Of a stretch of 64,000 nt of DNA, positions 8,970 through 17,068 are shown piece by piece (the first letter of the stretch is position 1; each line of letters begins with the position of its first letter). Below the pieces are notes generated by a model. It saw nothing but the letters and a program-made list of their open reading frames with translations. It did not search any database and was not told the origin of the DNA. Source of the DNA: Niallia endozanthoxylica (GTDB lineage Bacteria; Bacillota; Bacilli; Bacillales; Cytobacillaceae); the NCBI RefSeq assembly GCF_008710145.1, contig NZ_VYKL01000039.1:60850-124849 (forward strand), given 5' to 3'. Position numbers and translations under genes: made by a program.

Positions 8970-10301
8970 TTACGCATTTATGCTGGAAACAGTCTCCAGT
9001 AAATACTGATTAATTAAAGCTTTTAAGCGTTCTGTTCTACCTGATTGATTTTTAACTTCAGTTAATTGAAGGGCATAAGCTTCAAGTTCACGGAAATTTG
9101 TTCTGCCTTCCACGATATCCAAACCAATTCCTTTTGTATAGCTGCTATAGCGTTCTTCAATGAAGCTATCAAGAACTCTATCTTCAATTAATTTGTTTGC
9201 CACTTTTAGACCAACAGCAAATGCATCCATTCCTGCAATATGTGCATGGAATAAATCTTCCAGCTCAAATGAACCTCTTCTTACTTTTGCATCAAAGTTT
9301 AAGCCACCATTGCCTAAACCGCCATTTTTCAAGATTTCATACATCGCTAATGTGTTTGTATATAGGTCTGTTGGGAATTCATCTGTATCCCAGCCAAGTA
9401 ACGTATCCCCTTGGTTTGCATCAACAGATCCAAGCATTCCATTAATACGAGCTGTTCTTAATTCATGTTCGAATGTGTGGCCAGCTAGAGTAGCATGGTT
9501 AGCCTCAATATTGAACTTGAAGTAGTCTGTTAAACCATACTTTTGCAAGAATGCGATACCAGTAGCTACATCAAAATCATATTGGTGTTTAGTTGGCTCT
9601 TTTGGTTTTGGCTCGATTAAGAACGGAACATTTAAACCAATTTCCTTCGCATAGTCTACTGCCATATGGAAGAAACGTGCTAGGTTGTCCTGCTCAAGCT
9701 TCATATCTGTGTTAAGAAGTGTTTCATATCCTTCACGGCCGCCCCAGAACACGTAGTTTTCTGCACCAAGTTCTCTTGCTACTTCCAAGCCTTTTTTCAC
9801 TTTCGCTGCAGAGAAAGCAAATACATCAGCATTTGGAGATGTAGCTGCACCATGTGTATATCTTGGATTTGTGAACATATTAGCTGTATTCCAAAGTAAC
9901 TTTACTTTACTTGTTTTCATATAATCTTTGATCATTGCAACAATAACGTCTAAATTCTCATTTGTTTCCTTTAACGTGCTTCCTTCTGGTGAGATATCCA
10001 CATCATGGAAAGCAAAGAATGGAACATCTAACTTCTCGAAAAGTTCAAATGCTGCTTCTACACGTGCTTTCGCTAAATCTAAGCCTTTGAGATGATCCCA
10101 AGGACGAATAGCAGTGCCTACACCAAATGGATCAGAACCATCTGCATTGAATGTGTGCCAGTATGCTACAGAGAAACGAAGTAATTCTTCCATTGTTTTG
10201 CCATTTATTTTTTCTTCTGGATTATAATATTTAAAAGCCAAAGGGTTCTTTGATGAAGCTCCTTCGTATTTGATTTTGTTAATTGATTCGAAATAAGCCA
10301 T
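8970..10301 (-). CDS. xylA: Xylose isomerase
   Basis: 443-aa cytosolic metal-dependent enzyme that turns D-xylose into D-xylulose. The catalytic histidine is in FFAFHDVDISPEG, and metal ligands lie in FLIEPKPKEPTKHQYDFD and FNIEANHATLAGHTFEHEL. The start at 10301 (MAYFES) follows GGAGGAATAACCCC; an in-frame ATG 33 bases upstream lies before this ribosome site and is rejected. The promoter has TAGACA and TATAAT 17 bases apart, with a XylR operator over the -35 and a cre-like site in the leader. This is the classic xyl arrangement of induction by xylose through XylR. Confidence 0.97.
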   Translation of the reverse strand: MAYFESINKIKYEGASSKNPLAFKYYNPEEKINGKTMEELLRFSVAYWHTFNADGSDPFGVGTAIRPWDHLKGLDLAKARVEAAFELFEKLDVPFFAFHDVDISPEGSTLKETNENLDVIVAMIKDYMKTSKVKLLWNTANMFTNPRYTHGAATSPNADVFAFSAAKVKKGLEVARELGAENYVFWGGREGYETLLNTDMKLEQDNLARFFHMAVDYAKEIGLNVPFLIEPKPKEPTKHQYDFDVATGIAFLQKYGLTDYFKFNIEANHATLAGHTFEHELRTARINGMLGSVDANQGDTLLGWDTDEFPTDLYTNTLAMYEILKNGGLGNGGLNFDAKVRRGSFELEDLFHAHIAGMDAFAVGLKVANKLIEDRVLDSFIEERYSSYTKGIGLDIVEGRTNFRELEAYALQLTEVKNQSGRTERLKALINQYLLETVSSINA

Positions 10302-10343
10302 GGGGTTATTCCTCCTAAAAGTATTATGATTCATACTATAATT

Positions 10344-10357
10344 TGTAAATGCTTACA
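10344..10357 (-). promoter_or_regulatory. cre-like site in xylA leader
   Basis: TGTAAATGCTTACA is a 14-base palindrome resembling the CcpA site consensus TGWNANCGNTNWCA, with the central CG replaced. It lies about 30-45 bases downstream of the predicted xylA start of transcription, where CcpA roadblock sites occur. Because the CG core is absent, binding is uncertain. Confidence 0.5.
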
Positions 10358-10394
10358 ATAGGACACTACTTTTTTGTATCCCTTGTTTAATCAA

Positions 10395-10423
10395 ATTATA
10401 GCTTTCAAAACTTAGTTTGTCTA
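10395..10423 (-). promoter_or_regulatory. xylA promoter
   Basis: On the minus strand TAGACA (10418-10423) and TATAAT (10395-10400) are separated by exactly 17 bases, a good sigma-A promoter. The -35 lies inside the XylR operator, so repressor binding would block RNA polymerase. Confidence 0.8.
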
Positions 10424-10440
10424 CACAATAAACTAAGTTT
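10408..10440. promoter_or_regulatory. XylR operator (xylO) at xylA
   Basis: The core is AGTTTGT-N7-ATAAACT, extended to a long palindrome with outer arms AAACTTAGTTT and AAACTAAGTTT. This matches the Bacillus xylO pattern AGTTTGT-N7-ACAAACT. It overlaps the xylA -35. A T-rich stretch follows on the plus strand, so the same palindrome could also act as a terminator for plus-strand transcripts. Confidence 0.85.
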
Positions 10441-10504
10441 TTTTGTCTTTTTTTTGTCTGTTTTTTTGATGGGCATCGTCAGTTAAGTCCACTCTTCCTA
10501 TTTC

Positions 10505-11488
10505 TTATGAAGATAACGAAACAGCCCGCTTGCTTTTAATGGATTGATAACAGGAATCAATAATACGCATATTTTGAAGGGTATTATTAATAGAATAAGA
10601 AGGTTCAAAGTCTTCTATAATTGCTTTTGAAAAATGGTCAATTTGCAGCTTATAGGAATCACCGGCGATTCTCTCCGACCGTTCCCCAATATGAATGACA
10701 GCATCAGGTCCGACCACATCAGGACGATAGGCATTCGGTACAATAATCCTGCCTTTCGTTCCGACTATTTCATATTCATTTCTAAAAGACATCTCAAAAC
10801 TAGAATCAAACACACAGGTGATGCCGTTTTCCAGTTTCATATGGACAACTGCTGATACATCAATTTGAGTCTCTGGGTCAATTTCTGCAAATGCCTTAAT
10901 TGTAACTGGCTCGGAACCTAGAAGGTTACGAATCGCATGAATACAGTAACAGCCAATATCATAAATACTGCCGCCGCCCATCTCCTTGTTCATTCGAATA
11001 TTTGTTTTACGATTCTCTAATAAATAGGAAAAGCCAGTCCTCATGAATTTGATTTCACCAATCTCTCCAGAGGCGATAATTTCCTGCACTCGTTTATGCT
11101 GAGGGTGAAATTGATACATAAAAGCTTCCATGAACTTCACATTTTTCTCCTGACAAATGGCAACCATTTCTTCTGCTTCCGCGGCTGTTAAAGCAGCTGG
11201 TTTTTCAACAAGAATATGCTTTCCAGCTTTTGCAGCTTCAATGACCCATTTCTTATGTAAATGGTTCGGAAGCGGTATGTAAATGGCTTCAATTTCTGGG
11301 TTTATAAGAAGCTCTTCATAGGAATCATAGGCATATGGAATCGAAAATGCCTTCGCAACTTCCTTTACTTTACTGCTCCTGCTTGCAATTGCTGCCAATT
11401 CTGCATGTTCTGATCGTAAGATTGCTGGAATTACCTGGGTTTGGGCAATATCTGCTGTACTTATGACTCCCCAACGAACTCGCTTCAT
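10505..11488 (-). CDS. Gfo/Idh/MocA-family oxidoreductase
   Basis: 327-aa NAD(P)-dependent sugar or polyol dehydrogenase. The N-terminal Rossmann fold begins MKRVRWGVISTADIAQ, and the family lysine is in HILVEKPAA (about 95). The following DIGCYCIHAIRNLLG segment carries the usual catalytic-site His region. The ATG follows AAAGGAA. It lies between the divergent xylR and xylA; the XylR operator at 11567-11587 is about 80 bases upstream of its start and may control it too. A xylose or pentose dehydrogenase role fits the context, but the exact substrate is unknown. Confidence 0.85.
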   Translation of the reverse strand: MKRVRWGVISTADIAQTQVIPAILRSEHAELAAIASRSSKVKEVAKAFSIPYAYDSYEELLINPEIEAIYIPLPNHLHKKWVIEAAKAGKHILVEKPAALTAAEAEEMVAICQEKNVKFMEAFMYQFHPQHKRVQEIIASGEIGEIKFMRTGFSYLLENRKTNIRMNKEMGGGSIYDIGCYCIHAIRNLLGSEPVTIKAFAEIDPETQIDVSAVVHMKLENGITCVFDSSFEMSFRNEYEIVGTKGRIIVPNAYRPDVVGPDAVIHIGERSERIAGDSYKLQIDHFSKAIIEDFEPSYSINNTLQNMRIIDSCYQSIKSKRAVSLSS

Positions 11489-11566
11489 AATAGATAGTTC
11501 CTTTCTAAATGAATTGATATATCATTACCTTAATGGACTTCAGGATGATTATAGCACCTAGAAGAA

Positions 11567-11587
11567 AGTTTGTATATTTGACAAACT
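11567..11587. promoter_or_regulatory. XylR operator upstream of xylR
   Basis: AGTTTGT (11567-11573), seven bases, then ACAAACT (11581-11587): a perfect 7-7-7 xylO match. It overlaps TTGACA (11578-11583), a likely -35 for xylR, and sits between xylR and the divergent oxidoreductase. This suggests autoregulation and possibly control of both genes. Confidence 0.85.
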
Positions 11588-11634
11588 AAGTTTATGATAA
11601 AATATAAACACTACCCAATAAGGAGTTTTTTTAA

Positions 11635-12795
11635 GTGGAAACCAAGACATGGAATCAACATATTGTCAAAAAAAATAATAAAGCACTTGTTTTACAGCTA
11701 ATAATTGAAAAAGACCCTATCTCAAGGGCTGATATCGCTCAAGTATCTGGTTTACACAAGGCAACGGTTTCTTCACTAGTAAATGAATTATTAGAAGAGG
11801 AACTTATCTATGAATCCGGCCCAGGAGAGTCAAGCGGAGGCCGGCGCCCTGTCATCCTTCACTTCAATAAAGATGCTGGATACGCAATTGGAATTGATAT
11901 CGGCGTAAACTATGTATTAAGTGTCTTAACGGATTTAAAAGGAAATATTCTTATTAAAAAAAATCAAGTAGTACATGAAACCCCATATCCTGCAATCATT
12001 AGTATCGTTCAAAAAATGATACAGTCATTAATAGCAGAAATGCCTAAGAGCAGGTATGGAATAGTGGGGATAGGTGTTGGTGTACCTGGTCTTGTAAATA
12101 AGGAGGACACTATCCTGCTTGCACCGAATTTAGGATGGAAAAATATCAAGTTAAAAGAGGAGCTTGAACATTTATTCCATGTACCGGTTACGATTGTAAA
12201 CGAAGCAAATGCCGGCGCTGTTGGTGAACAAAAGTTTGGAGCTGGAGTAGACTATCAAAACATTATTTATATTAGCGCAGGAATTGGGATTGGTGTTGGG
12301 ATTATTTTAGATAATGAATTATATCACGGTAATAACGGGTTTTCTGGTGAAATGGGACATATGATTATTGATATGAACGGAAAACGATGTAATTGTGGGA
12401 GCAGAGGATGCTGGGAAGCCTATGCCTCCGAACATGCCTTGCTAGAAATGGCTGATGAAGAGATTGATTCTTTAGAGTCATTAATTGAACTAGCTGAAAA
12501 TGGAGATCCTATCGTCCAAAATCTGTTTAAAAAAATCGGCAATTACCTAGGTTTTGGTATAAATAACATTATTAATACATTTAACCCGGACCTAGTAATC
12601 ATTGGGAATCGCCTGTCTTTAGCTAAAGAATGGATTGAAGAACCCATCCTAACTACTATTCAACACCACACACTTGGGTATCATCAAAATGAAATGCAAT
12701 TACAATTTACTAAACTTAATAAATATTCAACCGCATTAGGTGTATCCGCTTTTGTCGTTGATAGCTTTATTAAAGAAGAAACAACCCCCTCATAG
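11635..12795 (+). CDS. xylR: Xylose repressor XylR (ROK family)
   Basis: 386-aa DNA-binding repressor released by xylose. Residues about 15-65 form a winged helix-turn-helix (ISRADIAQVSGLHKATVSSL), then the ROK sugar-binding fold with GIDIGVNYVLSVLTD and the zinc site CNCGSRGCWEAYAS. A GTG start follows AGGAG by nine bases. Two XylR operators, one in front of this gene and one at the xylA promoter, confirm the identity. Length is typical of Bacillus XylR. Confidence 0.95.
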   Translation: METKTWNQHIVKKNNKALVLQLIIEKDPISRADIAQVSGLHKATVSSLVNELLEEELIYESGPGESSGGRRPVILHFNKDAGYAIGIDIGVNYVLSVLTDLKGNILIKKNQVVHETPYPAIISIVQKMIQSLIAEMPKSRYGIVGIGVGVPGLVNKEDTILLAPNLGWKNIKLKEELEHLFHVPVTIVNEANAGAVGEQKFGAGVDYQNIIYISAGIGIGVGIILDNELYHGNNGFSGEMGHMIIDMNGKRCNCGSRGCWEAYASEHALLEMADEEIDSLESLIELAENGDPIVQNLFKKIGNYLGFGINNIINTFNPDLVIIGNRLSLAKEWIEEPILTTIQHHTLGYHQNEMQLQFTKLNKYSTALGVSAFVVDSFIKEETTPS

Positions 12796-12813
12796 AACAT
12801 TATGAGAGGGTTT
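12784..12813 (+). terminator. Terminator at the end of xylR
   Basis: AACCCCCTCATA pairs with TATGAGAGGGTTT across a short loop; the 5' arm overlaps the last codons of xylR. The T run is short. Confidence 0.65.
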
Positions 12814-12887
12814 GTGGAGTTGCAGGTTCGAGGAGACAGATTTGAACAAAACCCTGTAATCCCCAAACCTTGAAAAATAATGCTCAC

Positions 12888-12919
12888 AAAAGGCGCACTT
12901 TTAATAGTGCACCTTTTTT
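12888..12919. terminator. Bidirectional terminator between xylR and scoB
   Basis: AAAAGGCGCACT (12888-12899) pairs with AGTGCACCTTTT, followed by more Ts on the plus strand and a T run on the minus strand. It separates two converging genes. Confidence 0.8.
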
Positions 12920-12924
12920 ATTGT

Positions 12925-13578
12925 TTACTGTGCTGCAAGTAAATCCGGACTAACGATAAACGAAGCTTCTGTTTTTTCCTTTACTTCTTCCACTGAGACT
13001 CCCTCTTGTGTCTCAACTAAAACCATACCTTCTGGAGTAAAGTCAAAGACTGCAAGATCCGTGATTAACCGATGAACGACCTGCTGACCTGTTAATGGCA
13101 GAGAACATTCCTTTTTCACTTTGGATTCTCCATGTTTATTCACATGCTCCATAATAACGATTACACGTTTAGCACCATGAACAAGGTCCATTGCCCCGCC
13201 CATTCCCTTTACCATTTTCCCCGGAATCATCCAGTTTGCTAAATCACCTTTTCCAGAAACCTCCATACCACCAAGAATAGCAAGATCAATATGTCCACCC
13301 CGAATCATGGCAAATGATTCTGCACTATCAAAAAAGGAAGCACCTGGCACAATCGTAACTGTTTCTTTCCCCGCATTAATGAGATCAGGATCCTCCTCTC
13401 CTGCAACCGGATAGGGCCCAATTCCTAATAATCCGTTTTCGGATTGAAGCAAGACATTATAGTCTTCCGGTATTTCATTTGCTAATAGCGTTGGCATTCC
13501 TATTCCAAGGTTGACGTTCATCCCATCCTGTATCTCTTTTGCCGCCCGTTTTACAATTCTTAGTCGACTATCACTCAT
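12925..13578 (-). CDS. scoB: 3-oxoacid CoA-transferase subunit B
   Basis: 217-aa beta subunit of succinyl-CoA:3-ketoacid CoA-transferase, which moves CoA from succinyl-CoA to acetoacetate. The catalytic glutamate lies in LLQSENGLLGIGP, and NLGIGMPTLLANE and GGHIDLAILGGMEVS are family signatures. It lies 33 bases after scoA and overlaps nothing, the usual A-B order. With the hydroxybutyrate dehydrogenase upstream in the same direction it makes a ketone-body use pathway. Confidence 0.93.
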   Translation of the reverse strand: MSDSRLRIVKRAAKEIQDGMNVNLGIGMPTLLANEIPEDYNVLLQSENGLLGIGPYPVAGEEDPDLINAGKETVTIVPGASFFDSAESFAMIRGGHIDLAILGGMEVSGKGDLANWMIPGKMVKGMGGAMDLVHGAKRVIVIMEHVNKHGESKVKKECSLPLTGQQVVHRLITDLAVFDFTPEGMVLVETQEGVSVEEVKEKTEASFIVSPDLLAAQ

Positions 13579-13611
13579 ATCAATTCTCCTCCCATATATT
13601 TTCTATCCTCT

Positions 13612-14313
13612 CTAAACAGGAATGACAGTTCGTTTTTCAATCCTTTTTTCATAGTTTGTTCCAAGTAAGACTCTTTGTACAAAAACACTTGGTGTATGGA
13701 TAGAATCAGCATCTAATTGACCAAGCGGAACGATTTCCTCCACTTCTGCAATCGTAACCTTTCCAGCCATAGCTGCCAACGGGTTAAAATTGCGGGCCGT
13801 TTTACGGTAAATTAAATTTCCAATTGGATCTGCCTTCCAAGCTTTCACTAGAGAAAAATCTGCCACAATCCCTTTTTCAAGGATATAGGTCCGTCCATCA
13901 AAAACCTTATGTTCTTTTCCTTCTGCAATCGCTGTCCCTACGCCGGTGGCTGTATAGAATCCAGGAATTCCTGCACCGCCGGCACGAATTCTCTCAGCCA
14001 ACGTTCCTTGGGGTACTAATTCTACTTCAATTTCCCCACTCAAGTATTGACGTTCAAAAAGCTTGTTTTCACCAACATACGATGAAATCATTTTTTTAAT
14101 TTGACGATTCTCTAATAAAAGACCTAAGCCCCAATCGTCAACGCCACAGTTATTGCTGACAATGGTTAAATCCTTCGTTCCTTTTTCGCGTAAGGCAAGA
14201 ATCGCCTTTTCTGGAATACCACTCAAGCCAAATCCACCAACAATAATTGTTGCACCATCTTGAACATCCTCTATTGCTTTTGCAAATGAATCTATGATTT
14301 TATCCTTTTTCAT
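13612..14313 (-). CDS. scoA: 3-oxoacid CoA-transferase subunit A
   Basis: 233-aa alpha subunit partnering the downstream beta subunit. The CoA-binding glycine-rich segment is IIVGGFGLSGIPEKAI, followed by SNNCGVDDWGLGLLL and GGAGIPGFYTATGVGT. I choose the ATG at 14313 because GTGAGG lies six bases upstream; a GTG 12 bases earlier overlaps that ribosome site. A 112-base leader separates it from the dehydrogenase gene and holds an inverted repeat (14342-14373). Confidence 0.93.
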   Translation of the reverse strand: MKKDKIIDSFAKAIEDVQDGATIIVGGFGLSGIPEKAILALREKGTKDLTIVSNNCGVDDWGLGLLLENRQIKKMISSYVGENKLFERQYLSGEIEVELVPQGTLAERIRAGGAGIPGFYTATGVGTAIAEGKEHKVFDGRTYILEKGIVADFSLVKAWKADPIGNLIYRKTARNFNPLAAMAGKVTIAEVEEIVPLGQLDADSIHTPSVFVQRVLLGTNYEKRIEKRTVIPV

Positions 14314-14341
14314 AGATTTCCTCACCCTTTCAAAATAGTCT

Positions 14342-14373
14342 TTCCATATACGGAATTCCCTTTATATATGGAA
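14342..14373. promoter_or_regulatory. Inverted repeat upstream of scoA
   Basis: TTCCATATA (14342-14350) and TATATGGAA (14365-14373) form nine-base arms around a 14-base centre that contains the palindrome GGAATTCC. It ends 29 bases before the scoA start. The TTCC/GGAA content recalls the sites at 18080-18143, but the spacings here are 6 and 10, not 8. Confidence 0.45.
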
Positions 14374-14424
14374 TATTCTAACTTTTACAACACTACGTAA
14401 CTCCACTGATTTTAAATAAAACAT

Positions 14425-15375
14425 TTAGCTTTTTGTCTCTTTAACCCCGGCTTTAATTTTGCCTAGTTTGATAAAATTGCGATCCCGTTCATCAAGCTTT
14501 TGAGAAATGATTTGATCGTCATACTCATAAATACCTTCACCTGACTTTATTCCAAGCTTGCCCTCTTCAGCCAATTGACGAATGATTGCAGGAGCTTCCA
14601 CGCTTTGATCCAAATCGGGAGCTACATTATCAAATACGCGCTGCCATGTATCAAGTCCTCCAAAATCAGCAATCTCAATCGGTCCCGTAAATGCCCACCG
14701 GAATCCCGGTCCTGCCGTTATCGCTGTATCAATATCCTGTGCACTGGCTACACCTTCATTTAGTAAATAAAATGCTTCACGCATTAAAGCCGTTTGCAAA
14801 CGGTTTGCAATAAAACCGGAGATTTCCTTCTTAAGGAGAATCGGTGTTTTTCCAATCCGACGAATAAGGTCGGTTGTCTCCTCAACGACTGCTGCTTTGG
14901 TTTGGTCATGCTTCACCAGTTCAACTAAAGGGACTAAATGGCCCGGATTAAAGAAATGGACTATCATCATCCGGTCGGCAAAAGATGCTTTTTCCATCAA
15001 ACGAGAGATAGGAAAGGTCGATGTATTGGAGGCGACAATGGCGTCCGCCTTCATCAGTTTTTCTAAGTTTTGATACAGCTCCCATTTCCACTCAATCACT
15101 TCTGGAATAGCCTCAATAATAAAATCAGCCTCGCGGACAGCTTCTTCTAAATCAGCCTTATAGTAGATATTTGTTAATGCCACTTGTTTTTGTTGCTCAT
15201 CAAGTCCTGATTCCTCGACTATGAGGGATAAATTTTCTTGAATTCGCTTTTTTGCTTTTTGCAGCAATTCTTCACTAACATCATTTAAGGTAACCCTATA
15301 CCCGCTAACTGCAAAAGATTGGGCAATACTGCTTCCCATTACACCTGAACCAATGATTGCAATATTCTTTATCAT
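14425..15375 (-). CDS. 3-hydroxyacyl-CoA dehydrogenase family protein
   Basis: 316-aa NAD-dependent dehydrogenase. The Rossmann motif is GSGVMGSSIAQSFAVSGY; catalytic-region motifs are SNTSTFPISRL, IVHFFNPGHLVPLVEL and GFIANRLQTAL. The forms NPGHLVPLVE and GPGFRWAFTGP are closer to the carnitine dehydrogenase/lambda-crystallin branch than to classical 3-hydroxybutyryl-CoA dehydrogenase, so a free 3-hydroxy acid is as likely a substrate as an acyl-CoA. It is in line with scoAB and the 3-hydroxybutyrate genes. Family certain, substrate open. Confidence 0.82.
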   Translation of the reverse strand: MIKNIAIIGSGVMGSSIAQSFAVSGYRVTLNDVSEELLQKAKKRIQENLSLIVEESGLDEQQKQVALTNIYYKADLEEAVREADFIIEAIPEVIEWKWELYQNLEKLMKADAIVASNTSTFPISRLMEKASFADRMMIVHFFNPGHLVPLVELVKHDQTKAAVVEETTDLIRRIGKTPILLKKEISGFIANRLQTALMREAFYLLNEGVASAQDIDTAITAGPGFRWAFTGPIEIADFGGLDTWQRVFDNVAPDLDQSVEAPAIIRQLAEEGKLGIKSGEGIYEYDDQIISQKLDERDRNFIKLGKIKAGVKETKS

Positions 15376-15454
15376 ATAATGACTTCCTTCTTTAATGTTT
15401 TCATCTTATATGGGTCATAAGTGATTTATTCATTTGCTTGAGACAAATCAGCAC

Positions 15455-15471
15455 CTCATGCGCGGGATGAG
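15455..15471. promoter_or_regulatory. Inverted repeat upstream of the dehydrogenase
   Basis: CTCAT-N7-ATGAG with a GC-rich centre lies in the 168-base gap between the sigma-54 activator and the dehydrogenase gene, about 80 bases upstream of the latter. I find no good -24/-12 pair in this gap. It may be an operator, but no protein can be assigned. Confidence 0.35.
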
Positions 15472-15543
15472 TCACCCAAATCAAACCACGAAAGTACTTT
15501 CATATATTTCCATTTGGTAAACTACTTTATCTGATTTACTTTC

Positions 15544-16989
15544 TTATTTGATCTCATATAACTTACATTTCTCATAGAAACTCGTTTTACCGATTTCAAG
15601 AAGTTTTGCAGCTTCTAATTTATTACCCTTCGTTAGAGCAAGCGCATGTTGGATCGCTTGTTTTTCAGCTAGAGCCACTGTTTCTTTTAATGGCTTAACG
15701 GACAATGGCAAAGGTATTGAAGTTGGGCTTACTGCATCATTGTCATTTGAAATTGACTGAGTTTGCATTTTGCGCTCACGCTGTTGTTCGTGTAAATATA
15801 ATGGCAAGTGATCTAATTGAATCGTATTGCCATCGATGACATTAATGCAGCGTTCCAGTACATTCTCCAATTCCCGAATATTTCCTGGCCACTTATGCTC
15901 CATAAGTTTTTCCATCACTTCATCAGATAGTTCAATTCCTTTTCGGAAAAATCTCTTTTCCAATTTTTTTAAAAGGCTTATTGAAATTAATGGAATATCC
16001 TCTTTACGTTTTCGCAGTGGGGGAATATCAATTTTTATCACATTTAACCGATAAAATAAATCCTGGCGAAATTCCCCATCTTCCACCATCTTTTCTAAAT
16101 CCCGATGGGTTGCGGCAATGACCCGGACATCCACAGGAATGGATTTGTGTCCACCGATACGCTGTACTTCTTTCTCCTGCAAAACCCTTAAAAGTTTGCT
16201 TTGCATCGGCAGTGGCATGTCACCAATTTCATCTAGAAAAAGCGTTCCCTCATTTGCAAGTTCAAACTGTCCCATCTTGCCGCCCTTTTTAGCTCCCGTA
16301 AAGGCTCCATCTTCATATCCATATAACTCTGATTCTAGTAAATGTTCTGGAATTGAAGCACAATTAATCGCTACAAATGGAGAAGAACAGCGCACACTGT
16401 TATCATGGATTGCCTGAGCAAATAATTCCTTCCCTGTCCCAGATTCCCCAATCAATAATACGGAAGATTGACTATCAGAAATTCGCTCTGCTAATTTTTT
16501 CGCAGCAAGAAAGGTAGAACTATTCCCAATTAAATCATGGAAGCTGTATTTGCTTTTCATGTCCCTTTGAACTTTCGTTTGATAATACTTCAATTCTTCG
16601 ACAAGATGCTGAATTTTGCTTTTATACATCCGCCATTCCTCAGGACTGCGAAACATTACGGTACCCAAGGCGCCTACTACTTCTCCATTCTCAAAAAGGG
16701 GAAAACGGTTGGCAATCATTTCACTGCCATTAATCGGCTGCAGAGCTGCTAACTCCTTTTCCCCTGTTTTTGCCACGATGTGCATACGTGAATTTGCAAT
16801 CACATCTTGAACATCACGACCTAGTGCCTGATCTACCGTTGTTCCAATAAAATCGCAATAGCCCTTGTTAATATATAGAATCATGCCATCCCGGTCGACG
16901 ATGACGACTCGTTCGGCCAGTAAATTAATTATTTGTTCATGCCAACTATAGGGTATTCTTTCAAATCCTTGATTCACTGTTCTTCCCAT
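15544..16989 (-). CDS. Sigma-54-dependent transcriptional activator (PAS-AAA+-Fis)
   Basis: 481-aa enhancer-binding protein that opens sigma-54 promoters by ATP hydrolysis. An N-terminal PAS domain (about 10-110; VVIVDRDGMILYINKGYCDF) would sense a small ligand. The AAA+ domain has Walker A GESGTGKE (about 181-188), the sigma-54 contact loop GAFTGA and Walker B GTLFLDEIGDMP. A Fis-type helix-turn-helix ends the protein (NKLEAAKLLEIGKTSFYEK). It starts 79 bases after the 3-hydroxybutyrate dehydrogenase and is flanked on both sides by ketone-body genes. The likely target is the sigma-54 promoter at 18023-18038. A TATAAT about 20 bases before the start suggests an additional sigma-A promoter. 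Confidence 0.93.
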   Translation of the reverse strand: MGRTVNQGFERIPYSWHEQIINLLAERVVIVDRDGMILYINKGYCDFIGTTVDQALGRDVQDVIANSRMHIVAKTGEKELAALQPINGSEMIANRFPLFENGEVVGALGTVMFRSPEEWRMYKSKIQHLVEELKYYQTKVQRDMKSKYSFHDLIGNSSTFLAAKKLAERISDSQSSVLLIGESGTGKELFAQAIHDNSVRCSSPFVAINCASIPEHLLESELYGYEDGAFTGAKKGGKMGQFELANEGTLFLDEIGDMPLPMQSKLLRVLQEKEVQRIGGHKSIPVDVRVIAATHRDLEKMVEDGEFRQDLFYRLNVIKIDIPPLRKRKEDIPLISISLLKKLEKRFFRKGIELSDEVMEKLMEHKWPGNIRELENVLERCINVIDGNTIQLDHLPLYLHEQQRERKMQTQSISNDNDAVSPTSIPLPLSVKPLKETVALAEKQAIQHALALTKGNKLEAAKLLEIGKTSFYEKCKLYEIK

Positions 16990-17068
16990 CCTTGTTACCT
17001 TTTTGACTATTATTATATCAAGAAAACAATCTTGGTCTGAAACGTTTTCAAGGGTCCGTTATTTGTAA

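Noticed and set aside
17038..17050. cre-like TGAAACGTTTTCA upstream of the sigma-54 activator
   Set aside because: It is one base shorter than the 14-base cre pattern, so the half-sites are out of register.
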